From: Thermincola carboxydiphila
GTDB taxonomy: Bacteria > Bacillota > Thermincolia > Thermincolales > UBA2595
Direction of reading: 5' to 3'
Assembly: GCA_016841725.1 (NCBI GenBank)
Contig: JAENYP010000023.1
Span: forward strand, 1 to 37,133
Length of the DNA: 37,133 nucleotides
This document shows, piece by piece, positions 7,524 to 16,352 of the stretch. Position 1 is the first letter of the stretch; every line of letters begins with the position of its first letter. Below the pieces are notes generated by a model. That model saw only the letters and a list, made by a program, of their open reading frames with translations. It did not search any database and was not told the DNA's origin. The position numbers and the translations under genes are program-made.

Positions 7524-7529
7524 GAATTG
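7503..7529. promoter_or_regulatory. 27-bp perfect palindrome / 11-bp direct repeats, likely operator
   Basis: CAATTCTTAAGAA, a central G, then TTCTTAAGAATTG: 13-1-13 perfect dyad symmetry. It also reads as two TTCTTAAGAA units at an 11-bp period, the usual spacing for OmpR/PhoB-family dimers. It lies about 64-90 bp upstream of the -10 element of the response regulator gene, so autoregulation is likely. Confidence 0.6.
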
Positions 7530-7592
7530 TATCAAGCTTCTCGTAAGATTTAGCTGATATGATTATCTTAAAGTAAACCATAGGGGGTGTGA

Positions 7593-7598
7593 TATAAT
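7593..7598 (+). promoter_or_regulatory. Promoter -10 of the two-component operon
   Basis: TATAAT stands about 32 bases upstream of the regulator start codon. No good -35 hexamer lies 16-18 bases upstream (AAAGTA at 17), which suits a promoter that needs an activator bound at the nearby palindrome. Confidence 0.5.
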
Positions 7599-7630
7599 AT
7601 GAACAACTTAATATGTAGGAGTGATACATC

Positions 7631-8317
7631 ATGAATACACTGGTTTGCGATGATGACAAAGAAATATCTGAGGCTATAAAAATATATTTGGCTAATGAAG
7701 GCTATCAGGTATTTAAAGCTTCTAATGGGCTTGAAGCCATAAGAGCAGTTCAGGAGAATGAAATCCATCTTATTATTATGGATATTATGATGCCTCAAAT
7801 GGATGGCTTAAGGGCCACTATAAAGATAAGAGAAAAGAAAAATATACCGGTTATCATGCTCTCAGCAAAATCTGAGGACACTGATAAAATAATTGGGTTA
7901 AACATGGGGGCTGACGATTATATAACCAAGCCCTTTAACCCTTTGGAATTAATTGCCAGGGTGAAATCCCAGTTAAGAAGATATACAACTCTGGGGAGCC
8001 TGGAAACAAAAAGCAATGTCTATCAGACAGGCGGACTGGTAATAGATGATGAAAGTAAGATAGTTACTGTTGATGGTGATGAGGTAAAACTTACTCCGGT
8101 ACAGTATAAGATTTTAAAGCTGTTGGCTGCAAGCGCCGGACGAGTATATTCCATAGACGAAATATATGAAAAGGTCTGGCAGGAAACTGCCTTTAGTCCG
8201 GAAAACACAGTAGCGGTCCATATCAGAAAAATAAGAGAAAAGATTGAAATAACTCCTAAAGAGCCAAAATACTTGAAGGTGGTGTGGGGAATTGGATATA
8301 AAGTGGAGAAAATATAG
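7631..8317 (+). CDS. OmpR/PhoB-family response regulator (VanR-like)
   Basis: 228 residues. The receiver domain (about 1-115) has the acidic pocket near VCDDDKE, the phosphorylation Asp in IIMDIMMPQMDG and the switch residues in IMLSAKS and DYITKPFNPLEL. The winged-helix domain (about 130-228) contains VKLTPVQYKILKLLA and NTVAVHIRKIREKI, ending VVWGIGYKVEKI. TAGGAG is well placed before ATG. The next gene begins inside its last codons, so the pair is translationally coupled. Closest in style to VanR-type regulators of envelope stress or antibiotic sensing; the signal is unknown. Confidence 0.92.
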   Translation: MNTLVCDDDKEISEAIKIYLANEGYQVFKASNGLEAIRAVQENEIHLIIMDIMMPQMDGLRATIKIREKKNIPVIMLSAKSEDTDKIIGLNMGADDYITKPFNPLELIARVKSQLRRYTTLGSLETKSNVYQTGGLVIDDESKIVTVDGDEVKLTPVQYKILKLLAASAGRVYSIDEIYEKVWQETAFSPENTVAVHIRKIREKIEITPKEPKYLKVVWGIGYKVEKI

Positions 8318-10364
8318 CCATTCCGTAGTTGCTAAGGTCATTGTTTTTATAATTGCCATATTATGTTTCAGTGGCGCTGTGACAGTTTTTGTTGATATAG
8401 CAGGATTAAATCACGGTGATCTTGGTATTGTTTTTGAAGACAGCTATTATCTTGGTAAAGAATATATCGGTGACAGCAGCGCTGTCGTTGAAAACGTGGG
8501 AGTGATAGTAGAAAGATACAAGAGTGAGGAGCATATTTTACAGGGTGGATCGCTTACTGAAGATGAGGTTAAGAGGGTAGAAAGGGAGTTGTTTACAGAT
8601 TTTGAATACAACTCAAAAAGCTATAATCCCAATTTAACTTCAGAGGAGAATTATAAGACCTTCCATGAAGTCTATGCCGGTAAAATTTCAGAGGCAAAAA
8701 ACGAATTAATCAAACAAGAACTCCGGGCATATAATGCTGCTTTAAGAAGATTAGCAGAATATCAGGGTGTTTTTTATTATGCCAAAAATGGGACAGCCGA
8801 ATTTACCAATAGCCCTGACAGCGCTAAAGGCTATTTTCAAACATTTCCTTCTTATATGATCTTTGATGGCTCTGAACAGAAGCTAGTTCCGGAGGAGATC
8901 AAAGAAAATATCCACTACTATTGGATGCCCCAAAGTATTAACCAGTTAGGACAACAAGACATGATATATATTGCCTTCACTGAAGAGTTTTTGAATCCGC
9001 GAATTGAAGCATGGAGAAACAACAAAACCCTGATTACATATGGTCTCAAGCAAATAGCAGGTTTTTTAGCCGGGCTGGCTGCAGCTTTTATCTATCTGGT
9101 ACTGGTTATCGGGAGAAAACCGGAAGAGGAACAGGAGGTACAGTTAAACCCTATCGATAGACTCTATAATGACTTCAACTTACTACTGTGTTTCTCACTC
9201 ATAGCACTATGGGCTGGAGCCATAATTACCCTGCACCGCTATAATTCCTTTAAACTGATATTTCCGATTACCCTGTTAATATCTGCATGTGGATTAATCC
9301 TGATTCTTTCATTAGTTAAACACCTTAAAAACCGGACACTTATCATTCATACCTTACTTTATACCATTTTTTACAGGCTCTTTAAATTCGGCAAGGAGGT
9401 CTATGACAGCGGCAGTGTGGGAGTTAAGGTTGTCGTCATAGTAATAGGGTATCCCATCTTAGCTGCTTTAACATTCTTCATGTTCCCAATAACCCTGGGA
9501 GCAGCAGCTTGGCTGGCCCTTAAGAAGGTCAAGGAGTTTAATGCCATCAAAGAAGGGCTACAGAAAGTAAAAGAGGGAGATATCCATCACACTATCGCCG
9601 TCTCCGGAAACGGGGAGTTTGGCAGACTTGCTGCTGATATCAACAGCATCACTGATGGCTTAAACAAGGCAGTTGATAATGAGCTCAAAAGTGAACGTTT
9701 GAAAACTGAATTAATAACTAATGTATCCCACGATATCAGAACACCCTTAACCTCAATTATCACCTATGTAGATTTATTAAAAAACGAGCAGGATCAAACA
9801 AAGTCAGCAGAATATTTGGAAATAATCGATCAGAAGTCACAACGGTTAAAAATATTGACAGAGGATTTGTTTGAAGCAGCCAAGGCCACCAGTGGAACTA
9901 TACCGGTAAACTACGAAAAAGTTGATATTGTATCTTTAGTAACCCAGGGGTTAGGAGAACTTAATGATAAAATAGAGGAACTGAAGTTAGAATTAAAGCT
10001 TAATCATCCAAAAGATAAAGTATATATCAAAGCAGATGGGAAGTTATTTTGGAGGGCTATAGAGAATTTGTTTTCAAATATCCTCAAATATGCTCTTGAA
10101 GGGTCAAGGGTATATATAGATATTATAGACTCTGGAACTGGGGTAACCCTGATAATTAAAAATATCTCAGCCTATGAACTAAATATTTCTTCTGATGAGC
10201 TGATGGAACGCTTTAAACGGGGCGATGAATCCAGAAGCAGCCAAGGCAGCGGGTTAGGATTATCTATTGCTAAAAGTCTGATAGAAATTCAAAAAGGCCG
10301 TTTTCATATAGAAATAGACGGCGATTTATTTAAAGCCGTCATCCAAATGCCCAGGGAAAATTAA
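8292..10364 (+). CDS. Membrane sensor histidine kinase
   Basis: 690 residues with a large sensor part. A first membrane helix (about 13-35) is followed by an external region of about 215 residues and then a further group of hydrophobic helices between about 255 and 420. HAMP-like sequence (KVKEGDIHHTIAVSGNGEFG) leads into HisKA with the phospho-acceptor His in NVSHDIRTPLTS, and an ATPase domain ending in GSGLGLSIAKSLIE. The DxGxG loop is degenerate, as in many clostridial VanS-like kinases. The start is TTG inside the regulator gene (26-bp overlap); another nearby start is possible. It presumably phosphorylates the adjacent regulator. Confidence 0.9.
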   Translation: MDIKWRKYSHSVVAKVIVFIIAILCFSGAVTVFVDIAGLNHGDLGIVFEDSYYLGKEYIGDSSAVVENVGVIVERYKSEEHILQGGSLTEDEVKRVERELFTDFEYNSKSYNPNLTSEENYKTFHEVYAGKISEAKNELIKQELRAYNAALRRLAEYQGVFYYAKNGTAEFTNSPDSAKGYFQTFPSYMIFDGSEQKLVPEEIKENIHYYWMPQSINQLGQQDMIYIAFTEEFLNPRIEAWRNNKTLITYGLKQIAGFLAGLAAAFIYLVLVIGRKPEEEQEVQLNPIDRLYNDFNLLLCFSLIALWAGAIITLHRYNSFKLIFPITLLISACGLILILSLVKHLKNRTLIIHTLLYTIFYRLFKFGKEVYDSGSVGVKVVVIVIGYPILAALTFFMFPITLGAAAWLALKKVKEFNAIKEGLQKVKEGDIHHTIAVSGNGEFGRLAADINSITDGLNKAVDNELKSERLKTELITNVSHDIRTPLTSIITYVDLLKNEQDQTKSAEYLEIIDQKSQRLKILTEDLFEAAKATSGTIPVNYEKVDIVSLVTQGLGELNDKIEELKLELKLNHPKDKVYIKADGKLFWRAIENLFSNILKYALEGSRVYIDIIDSGTGVTLIIKNISAYELNISSDELMERFKRGDESRSSQGSGLGLSIAKSLIEIQKGRFHIEIDGDLFKAVIQMPREN

Positions 10365-10387
10365 TTCCCGGAAAGGAAGACTAATCC

Positions 10388-10600
10388 CTAGACATGTATA
10401 CTTACCGGCCAGGGGAGGTTTTGCAGGATATCCATCATATCTGCATAAGTATCCGGGGTTACGTGGACAATAACCTCCCCCGTCCCCGGGTTTCCGGTAC
10501 TGACTATTCCCAGACCGTCATAACCCTCTATAATGTTATCAAGAAAAAATATGTTTTTGGGTTCCATTCTAACTTTAATTTGAAGCTTATCCGCGGACAA
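10388..10600 (-). CDS. DUF4911-family small protein
   Basis: 70 residues starting at TTG seven bases after GGGGGTG. It looks like a small alpha/beta protein: KLQIKVRMEPKNIFFLDNIIE, then GEVIVHVTPDTYADMMDILQNL. I recognise it as a DUF4911-type protein, a small Firmicutes family with no known function. It is 16 bases downstream of the U32 peptidase-like gene and probably in its operon, so a link to tRNA modification or its control is possible. Confidence 0.65.
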   Translation of the reverse strand: MSADKLQIKVRMEPKNIFFLDNIIEGYDGLGIVSTGNPGTGEVIVHVTPDTYADMMDILQNLPWPVSIHV

Positions 10601-10616
10601 TTAATCACACCCCCAT

Positions 10617-11849
10617 TTAATTCAGGTTCTCGGTCTTTTCCCGGCGCAGCATATCCAGCGGCTTAACCGGATTATCCACCGGCATCATAACTATCTGCTG
10701 CGGGTGTGGCGCACTGTCAATAGCGTTTCCCTCAGCATCAGATAAATGTGTCACTTTTTGATAAAAACCGCTTGTTTCCGGGCCTGTTATTTCCAGCAGG
10801 TCCCCGGCGGCAAACCTGTTGCGCTGTTCAATCACAGCCATACCTTTTTCCGCAAGGTATTCCCTGACTATGCCAACAAAATCATAATCCCTGCGGTACT
10901 TTGAAGTATCCGTATTTTCTCCGCGCAGATACTCCCGGCCAAAGAAAAACCCCGTGGTATATTCCCGGTGGCTGACCTTCCGGATCTCCTCAATCCACCG
11001 GGGGTCAAAAGTATAAGCCCCGGGGTTGGCAAAATATGTATCTATTGCCTTCCGGTAAACGCCGACAACTGTAGCCACATAGTGAACACTTTTCATGCGG
11101 CCCTCAATCTTAAAGCTGTCAACCCCCGCCTCAATCAACTCAGGTATATGTCCTATCATGCATAAATCCATGGAATTAAACACATAAGACCCCAGGCTGT
11201 CTTCTTCAATGGGAAAATACTGCCCGGGTCTTTTTTCCTCTACCAGCGCATATTTCCACCTGCAGGGCTGGGCACATTCACCCAGATTGGCTGAACGTCC
11301 CGTCATAAAGCTGCTCAGCAGACACCTGCCGGAATAGGAAATGCACATGGCGCCATGTACAAATGACTCAAGTTCTAAATTGACTCTTTCCTTTATTTCC
11401 CTAATCTCCTCCAGGGAAAGTTCCCGTGCCAAAACTATGCGCTCAGCTCCATGGTCCGCCCAGAACTTTACAGACGCCCAGTTGGTGGTATTGGCCTGTG
11501 TACTGATATGTACCTGAAGACCGGGAACCACCTCCCTGGCAGCAGCAAATATGCCGGGATCAGATACAATGATTGCATCAGCGCCCAGTTCCGCAATTTT
11601 TTTCAGGTATTCCGGCAGACTCTCAAGATGCCGGTTATGAGCAAAAATATTAACTGTAACATAGACCCTGGCCCCGTGGTCATGGGCATATTTAATTCCC
11701 CGGCCCATTTCTTCAAGGCTGAAGTTCCCGGCAGCAGCCCTCAGACCAAATTCCCTGCCTCCGAGATATACTGCATCAGCCCCATACCGGATTGCCATGA
11801 CCAGTTTTTCCAGGTCTCCTGCAGGGGCCAGAAGTTCAGGTTTCCTCAA
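10617..11849 (-). CDS. trhP: U32 peptidase-family protein, TrhP-like tRNA hydroxylation protein
   Basis: 410 residues opening with LRKPELLAPAGDLEKLVMAIRYGADAVYLGG, the hallmark of the U32 family. It also has the cysteine-rich set expected for an iron-sulfur site (SYSGRCLLSSF, GRSANLGECAQPCRW). In B. subtilis the related YrrN/YrrO proteins (TrhP) and in E. coli YegQ are needed for prephenate-dependent 5-hydroxyuridine at tRNA position 34. The next gene upstream is trmR, which methylates that base, so the role is well supported by context. TTG at 11849 is preferred because GGAG lies eight bases upstream; GTG at 11858 overlaps the ribosome site. Confidence 0.85.
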   Translation of the reverse strand: MRKPELLAPAGDLEKLVMAIRYGADAVYLGGREFGLRAAAGNFSLEEMGRGIKYAHDHGARVYVTVNIFAHNRHLESLPEYLKKIAELGADAIIVSDPGIFAAAREVVPGLQVHISTQANTTNWASVKFWADHGAERIVLARELSLEEIREIKERVNLELESFVHGAMCISYSGRCLLSSFMTGRSANLGECAQPCRWKYALVEEKRPGQYFPIEEDSLGSYVFNSMDLCMIGHIPELIEAGVDSFKIEGRMKSVHYVATVVGVYRKAIDTYFANPGAYTFDPRWIEEIRKVSHREYTTGFFFGREYLRGENTDTSKYRRDYDFVGIVREYLAEKGMAVIEQRNRFAAGDLLEITGPETSGFYQKVTHLSDAEGNAIDSAPHPQQIVMMPVDNPVKPLDMLRREKTENLN

Positions 11850-11861
11850 TTTATTCACTCC

Positions 11862-12512
11862 TTATTTCTTTAGGCTCACGGCGAGGCCGTCCCCAAAAGG
11901 AATAATTGTCGTCTCCAGCCCCGGATGTGATGTAATCATCCTCAGGTAATCTCTGAGCCGGCGCACCGCAGTTTTCTGCCGGTGCCGCAGTTCCTCGTCG
12001 GGAACCACAACCGTTCCCTCTGCCAGCACATTATCTGAAACCAGGAGACCGCCAGGCTTCAGCCTGGGATACAGTTCCCCAAAAAACCAGCCGTACTGTC
12101 CCTTGGCCGCATCTATAAAAATAAAGTCATAATCGTCCTTTAAATGAGGCACAATATCTACCGCATGTCCTTTAAGTAGGGTAATCTTATCCTCCAGTCC
12201 GGCCTGGCGGATATTTTCGGCCGCCGCTGCCGCCCGCCGCTCATTAATTTCAATAGTGGTAATATGCCCCTCACGCGGAGCCACCGCCCAGGCCAGCCAG
12301 ATGGTGGAATACGCAATTGCGGTGCCGATTTCGAGAACATCCCGGGCCTGACTCAGGTGAATCAGGGTGGTAAGAAACTGGGCTACCTCAGGAGGGATAA
12401 TAGAAACATAGTTTTCCTCAGCATATTTTTCCATTTTCATCATGTATTCCGGTCTTTCCGGTGCCAATCCCCTGATATATTCTTCAATTTGCGGGTTTAT
12501 TATACTGACCAT
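11862..12512 (-). CDS. trmR: SAM-dependent O-methyltransferase, TrmR-like (tRNA 5-hydroxyuridine methyltransferase)
   Basis: 216 residues of the class I, catechol-O-methyltransferase-like family. Motifs are VLEIGTAIAYSTIWLA (SAM loop), ITTIEINERRAAAAAENI, YDFIFIDAAKGQYGWFF (metal-binding Asp) and GGLLVSDNVLAEG. In B. subtilis the gene at this position (yrrM/trmR) converts 5-hydroxyuridine-34 to 5-methoxyuridine. The order mltG-trmR-trhP is kept here, with only 12 bases to trhP. ATG follows GGAGGG. Identification rests on family plus conserved neighbourhood. Confidence 0.85.
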   Translation of the reverse strand: MVSIINPQIEEYIRGLAPERPEYMMKMEKYAEENYVSIIPPEVAQFLTTLIHLSQARDVLEIGTAIAYSTIWLAWAVAPREGHITTIEINERRAAAAAENIRQAGLEDKITLLKGHAVDIVPHLKDDYDFIFIDAAKGQYGWFFGELYPRLKPGGLLVSDNVLAEGTVVVPDEELRHRQKTAVRRLRDYLRMITSHPGLETTIIPFGDGLAVSLKK

Positions 12513-12559
12513 TACAGCCCTCCGGCCATTTGTATACTTTTAAGCAAATGCTTATCCAC

Positions 12560-13591
12560 CTAAGGCGTTTCCAGACTGTTCAGGTAAAGGGCCTTGTTAC
12601 GGTTGTGTTCACTTAATGTCCTGCTGAAAACGTGCCTGCCATCCTCAGAAACAACAAAAAACATGAAGTCCACATCAGCCGGGTGGACCGCAGCCTTAAG
12701 TGAGGCGCTTCCCGGGGAAGCGACAGGTCCCGGCGGAAGGCCTGAGTTTTTGTACGTATTATAGGGTGAGTCAACCTCCAGGTCCTTATTCAACAAGCGT
12801 GTTTTCTGTTCACCAAGAGCATATTGCACGGTTGCACAGGATTCCAGTCTCCAGCCCTTTTTCAGCCTGTTCAGAAAGACAGCGGAAACTTTAGGTCTTT
12901 CCTCATCTTTTTGGGCCTCACGTTCAATAATTGAAGCCAGAATAACCGCCTCATGAATCGTCAGGCCAGTATCAGCAGCGCTCGTCTTGAACTCGGGAGT
13001 GATTTCCCTGGCAAAACGGCCCAGCATCATGGCGATGATTTCTCTTTCTGTTGTCTCCCTGGTAATCTTGTACGTATCAGGAAAAAGATAACCCTCCAGC
13101 CTGTCCGGTCCTTGGGGAATTCCCTTCAGGAAATCATGGTCAAAATCCTCTGTTGCCGCAATCTCCATGAACTTGTCCCGGTCAATGATTTTCATTTCAG
13201 CCAGCCGGTCAGCAATCTGGGTAAGATTGTAACCCTCCGGAATGGTAAAGGATAATGTAACCGTCTCCCCCTGAACCAGCCGGGCAACAATCTCAGGAAC
13301 GGTCATCCCTGTATTCAGGCTAAATTCTCCGGCCTTAAGACTGCTGTCAAGCCCGCGGTAAGCGGTATAAGCCCTAAAGGCGCCACTGCTCCTGATTAGT
13401 CCCTGTTCCTCAAGAATATTTGCTATCCCCACCGTACTGGCGCCCTGTGGAACAACTACAGTCATCTCGGATACTACACCGGAGGCTGCAGGGGGCTGCA
13501 GCAGGTTATTGAACCGGTAATAAGCTAACAGTAGTCCTGCAGACAGCAGTAACCCGAGGATAATCATAATAATAATTATTTTGCGTCCCAT
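12560..13591 (-). CDS. mltG: Endolytic peptidoglycan transglycosylase MltG
   Basis: About 343 residues: one N-terminal membrane helix (IIIIMIILGLLLSAGLLLAYY), a LysM-like region (VVPQGASTVGIANILEEQGLI), and the YceG catalytic domain. The latter has EGYLFPDTYKI, the catalytic Glu in LASIIEREAQ, and YNTYKNSGLPPGPVASPG. It cleaves nascent glycan strands to set their length. ATG at 13591 is chosen because AAGGGG lies six bases upstream; a GTG at 13630 would add 13 residues but has a poor ribosome site. Gene order beside trmR matches B. subtilis (yrrL-yrrM). Confidence 0.92.
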   Translation of the reverse strand: MGRKIIIIMIILGLLLSAGLLLAYYRFNNLLQPPAASGVVSEMTVVVPQGASTVGIANILEEQGLIRSSGAFRAYTAYRGLDSSLKAGEFSLNTGMTVPEIVARLVQGETVTLSFTIPEGYNLTQIADRLAEMKIIDRDKFMEIAATEDFDHDFLKGIPQGPDRLEGYLFPDTYKITRETTEREIIAMMLGRFAREITPEFKTSAADTGLTIHEAVILASIIEREAQKDEERPKVSAVFLNRLKKGWRLESCATVQYALGEQKTRLLNKDLEVDSPYNTYKNSGLPPGPVASPGSASLKAAVHPADVDFMFFVVSEDGRHVFSRTLSEHNRNKALYLNSLETP

Positions 13592-13715
13592 GCCTGTCCC
13601 CTTCCGGACCGCAGGAAAACCTGTTTCCACTTTTTATCACTTCTTTCAGACAAGTCATATATTTCTACACTATTATACAACTTTCCTGAAGATGGGACAA
13701 CAGGTCTCCCTTTAA

Positions 13716-14459
13716 TCAACCTCTAAGGGCCGGGTTTTTCCTTCCCTGTTCCTCATTTTCCAAAAGCTTGATGGGATCAGCCAGTCTCTTCAATACCTCA
13801 TCCAGGACCAGGTCCATATGAACCCCCTGGGTAGCAACTACGGGAATGATCGGTTTATACCTGTATATCCTCCTCAGGAGTTTAATTGTTGTGGTGGCGA
13901 TATCCCTCGCAGTTTCATCTATTTTGGTGACCACCAGAATATCTGCCTCATCAAGCAGGGTGTTTCCCTGTTCCATGATAATTTCCGTCTTGATCCCTGC
14001 CGGTACAATTGTTACCAAAATATCTCCCAAACGCCTGGTTTCCTCAGATTTGTACCCGTCATTTATTCCCACTGCCTCAATTAAAATCACATCTGGAATT
14101 GTGGCCACCGGTGGGATATCCTTCTGGTACAGATGCCCCAAATCCAGCACTGACCTGACCTTGTTAAGTTCCTCCAACGCCTTTCTGGCGTGCTGTATCA
14201 GAGTATTTCTTTCCTTTATCAGGTTGATTGCATTCCTGACAACCCTGTCTATATCTGTAATTACGTCATGTCCGGATTCGGGTATGGCAACAGTCAGGTA
14301 AGTTGCCTCAATACCTTTTAAAAGATACGGCTTCTCATCCTGAACCCCCGAACCGACAGCAAGAGGCTGGTAGTCTTTTAACTTCAGTCCCTTATACATC
14401 TCTCCGAGGATAGTTGACTTACCGGAATCATTCCGCCCCGCAAACACTATTTTCTTCAT
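13716..14459 (-). CDS. SIMIBI-class P-loop GTPase (HypB/UreG/MeaB-like), function unknown
   Basis: 247 residues beginning with MKKIVFAGRNDSGKST, a Walker A loop. PDVILIEAVGIND resembles the switch region of MeaB/ArgK proteins, and ILVVTKID is an NKxD-type base-recognition motif. Such GTPases insert metals or cofactors (nickel by HypB and UreG, cobalamin protection by MeaB). No partner enzyme gene is adjacent; it sits between vanW and mltG, which is not its position in B. subtilis. The start ATG follows AAAGGGGAG. A cobalamin- or metal-related role is attractive given the corrinoid genes further along, but this is inference. Confidence 0.7.
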   Translation of the reverse strand: MKKIVFAGRNDSGKSTILGEMYKGLKLKDYQPLAVGSGVQDEKPYLLKGIEATYLTVAIPESGHDVITDIDRVVRNAINLIKERNTLIQHARKALEELNKVRSVLDLGHLYQKDIPPVATIPDVILIEAVGINDGYKSEETRRLGDILVTIVPAGIKTEIIMEQGNTLLDEADILVVTKIDETARDIATTTIKLLRRIYRYKPIIPVVATQGVHMDLVLDEVLKRLADPIKLLENEEQGRKNPALRG

Positions 14460-14599
14460 TTTTTCTCCCCTTTCGATTCCTTATTCCGACCAGATCAGAC
14501 ATCTCTAATATGTATATGCAAAAAATCTTTAATCTTGCCGTAAAAAAAGAGTCTAACGTCAGCTTGGCCGAACTCCATCTGACATTAGAACTCTGTTGA

Positions 14600-16225
14600 T
14601 CAGGGTCTTGGCGGTATAGTTACAGGCCTTTCGAAGGTGTCTTCAGTCTGTTCAGGAGAATCCTCCGGTGAATTTGTCTCCTCAGGCGGGCTTGTCTCCT
14701 CAGGCGGGCTTGTCTCCTCAGGCGGATTTGTCTCCTCAGGCGGATTTGTCTCCACCGGTGGAGTAATTTCTCCTGGAGCGGTTGTTTCTTCCGGGGGACC
14801 GACTGGGCCCGGAGGATTTGCATCTGCAGGCGGCTGTGTCCCGCCTCCTGAAGGCACACCTGTGTCCGGCGAAACCGGCACCGGTTTTACCCCGACATTG
14901 ACTACCTGGTCTAAAGGCTTATAGTAGCTGGAAGGCAGCTGTTTTGATTCTACAAGCGCCCCACCCTCATATACCAGCATTTTGGAAACAACCCGGTAAC
15001 CGTTTTGACCGTTATTGGCCACAACCTGTTGACCTTTTGACAAATTCGGGTCATTTTTATATACAATTTTGAAGGGATATTCTTTAATGGTGCTGTTTAC
15101 AATTCTGATGTTCTTTTTCAGAGAACTATCCCCAAAAATCTTAAAGGTTACAGTGTTCCTCGTCATTAATGTTTTTATGATAATGGCACATGGCAGGTTA
15201 TTGGTAAACTTAAGGTCTTTAGCTCCATAGGCAACTGCTGCATCCTGACCCATAGGAACATAAGTAACGACCAGTGAGTGATTATGCCTTTCCTTAACCT
15301 CGATTCCGGCGCGGAGCAAAACATTGTAAAGCGTGGAGGAAACCTGGCAGACGCCCCCGCCAAGGCCGTCAATAAACTCATTGTTCAGAATAATCTTGGC
15401 GTTTTTATAGCCCGCTTCCTGGCTTCTTGGCCCAACAACATCGTTAAATGAAAAAGCCTCATCCTGTTTAATCATTATTCCATTGAGAGCCATGGCAGCT
15501 ACCCTGACATTTTCGGACCTGTTGGTATTTTCAGCATTAAAACTGGTGGTAAACTGAGCCAGAAGGCCGTTTATCCTTAAGTTTTTTACCTCCTCAGTAG
15601 TCTGTGACGGGCTTACTTCAACAAGGTTAACACTTATCTCTGGCTCAAGGTCATCCCGAAAGATAGGTTCTAACTGACTGAATGCGCCTTCGAAATCAAT
15701 TTCGATGCCATTAGTGCCTTGAACTATCTCCACAGTCTCCTGTGGAGTTATAATCAGCCTGGCATCCCTTGGAGGTACTCTTACCTCCCTGGTGATATCA
15801 TTAAGTATGTTCCTAACCTTATCTTGGGAAAAGTTGACTTCAAAAGGAATCTCCCTGCCGTCTTGCGCAGCAGCCTTACGTTCCTGCCACTGCTGCAGGT
15901 AACTTCCGGTCCGGCCGACCGACCAGGCTGCCTGCACTATATTATCCGTGTCAACCTGCAGCCCTGTGTCTGATACCCGCATCCTGCCGCTGCCCCCGCT
16001 AAAACTCACATTTATATACTTTTCCTGCAGTGAGCTGATATAGTCTTCAACTGCTTGAGTAGCCTGATTTTGGGTCAGGTCTCCCAGGTTGACCCCCTTT
16101 AAGGAGACTCCGGGAAAAATCCGGTCACTTCTCCCGGTCAGTTCAATGAATGAAATGAAGGAAACCACCGCAGAAATTAACAGTACCGCAGTAATCAGGA
16201 GAACCACTTTTACATTTCTGGTCAT
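14600..16225 (-). CDS. VanW-family cell-wall protein with proline/glutamate repeat tail
   Basis: 541 residues. An N-terminal membrane helix is followed by a PG_binding_4-like region (about 35-220), then the VanW domain (VGPRSQEAGYKNAKII, GGGVCQVSSTLYNVLLRAG, ERHNHSLVVTYVPMGQDA). The tail is low-complexity with PPEET units. VanW proteins occur in some vancomycin-resistance clusters and widely in Clostridia; the biochemical role is unknown. ATG at 16225 is preferred because GAGGTG lies six bases upstream; the longer frame from 16249 has no ribosome site. The tail could span the wall. Confidence 0.85.
   Translation of the reverse strand: MTRNVKVVLLITAVLLISAVVSFISFIELTGRSDRIFPGVSLKGVNLGDLTQNQATQAVEDYISSLQEKYINVSFSGGSGRMRVSDTGLQVDTDNIVQAAWSVGRTGSYLQQWQERKAAAQDGREIPFEVNFSQDKVRNILNDITREVRVPPRDARLIITPQETVEIVQGTNGIEIDFEGAFSQLEPIFRDDLEPEISVNLVEVSPSQTTEEVKNLRINGLLAQFTTSFNAENTNRSENVRVAAMALNGIMIKQDEAFSFNDVVGPRSQEAGYKNAKIILNNEFIDGLGGGVCQVSSTLYNVLLRAGIEVKERHNHSLVVTYVPMGQDAAVAYGAKDLKFTNNLPCAIIIKTLMTRNTVTFKIFGDSSLKKNIRIVNSTIKEYPFKIVYKNDPNLSKGQQVVANNGQNGYRVVSKMLVYEGGALVESKQLPSSYYKPLDQVVNVGVKPVPVSPDTGVPSGGGTQPPADANPPGPVGPPEETTAPGEITPPVETNPPEETNPPEETSPPEETSPPEETNSPEDSPEQTEDTFERPVTIPPRP
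14673..14762. repeat. 18-bp tandem repeats encoding PPEET/S/N units
   Basis: About five copies of an 18-bp unit (TTTGTCTCCTCAGGCGGA on the plus strand), the last one diverged, in the 3' part of the vanW-like gene. Each unit keeps the frame and adds six residues. Copy number is likely to vary between strains. Confidence 0.85.
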
Positions 16226-16320
16226 AATCAACACCTCATATTTTGCCATACATATTGTTTCTAAGATATAGATATATTAGACAATATTACATTTAATTCC
16301 TCTGTGATTACTGTAGTAAG

Positions 16321-16352
16321 AAAAAAAAAGAAGAAGCAGTTTATGCTTCCTC
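16321..16352 (-). terminator. Terminator overlapping the end of the DUF1292 gene
   Basis: GAGGAAGC and GCTTCTTC pair (7 of 8) around a loop that contains the stop codon, followed on the minus strand by nine Ts. It would end the ireB-to-DUF1292 transcripts before vanW. Confidence 0.7.

Noticed and set aside
8292-8317. Gene overlap suspected to be a frameshift between regulator and kinase
   Set aside because: Both proteins are complete; short overlaps are normal for coupled two-component genes.
14673-14762. Short regular repeats considered as a CRISPR array
   Set aside because: The units abut without spacers and stay in frame with coding sequence.
14637-14924. Glycine/serine/valine-rich plus-strand frame over the 18-bp repeats
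   Set aside because: Antisense shadow of the Pro/Glu repeat tail of the VanW protein.
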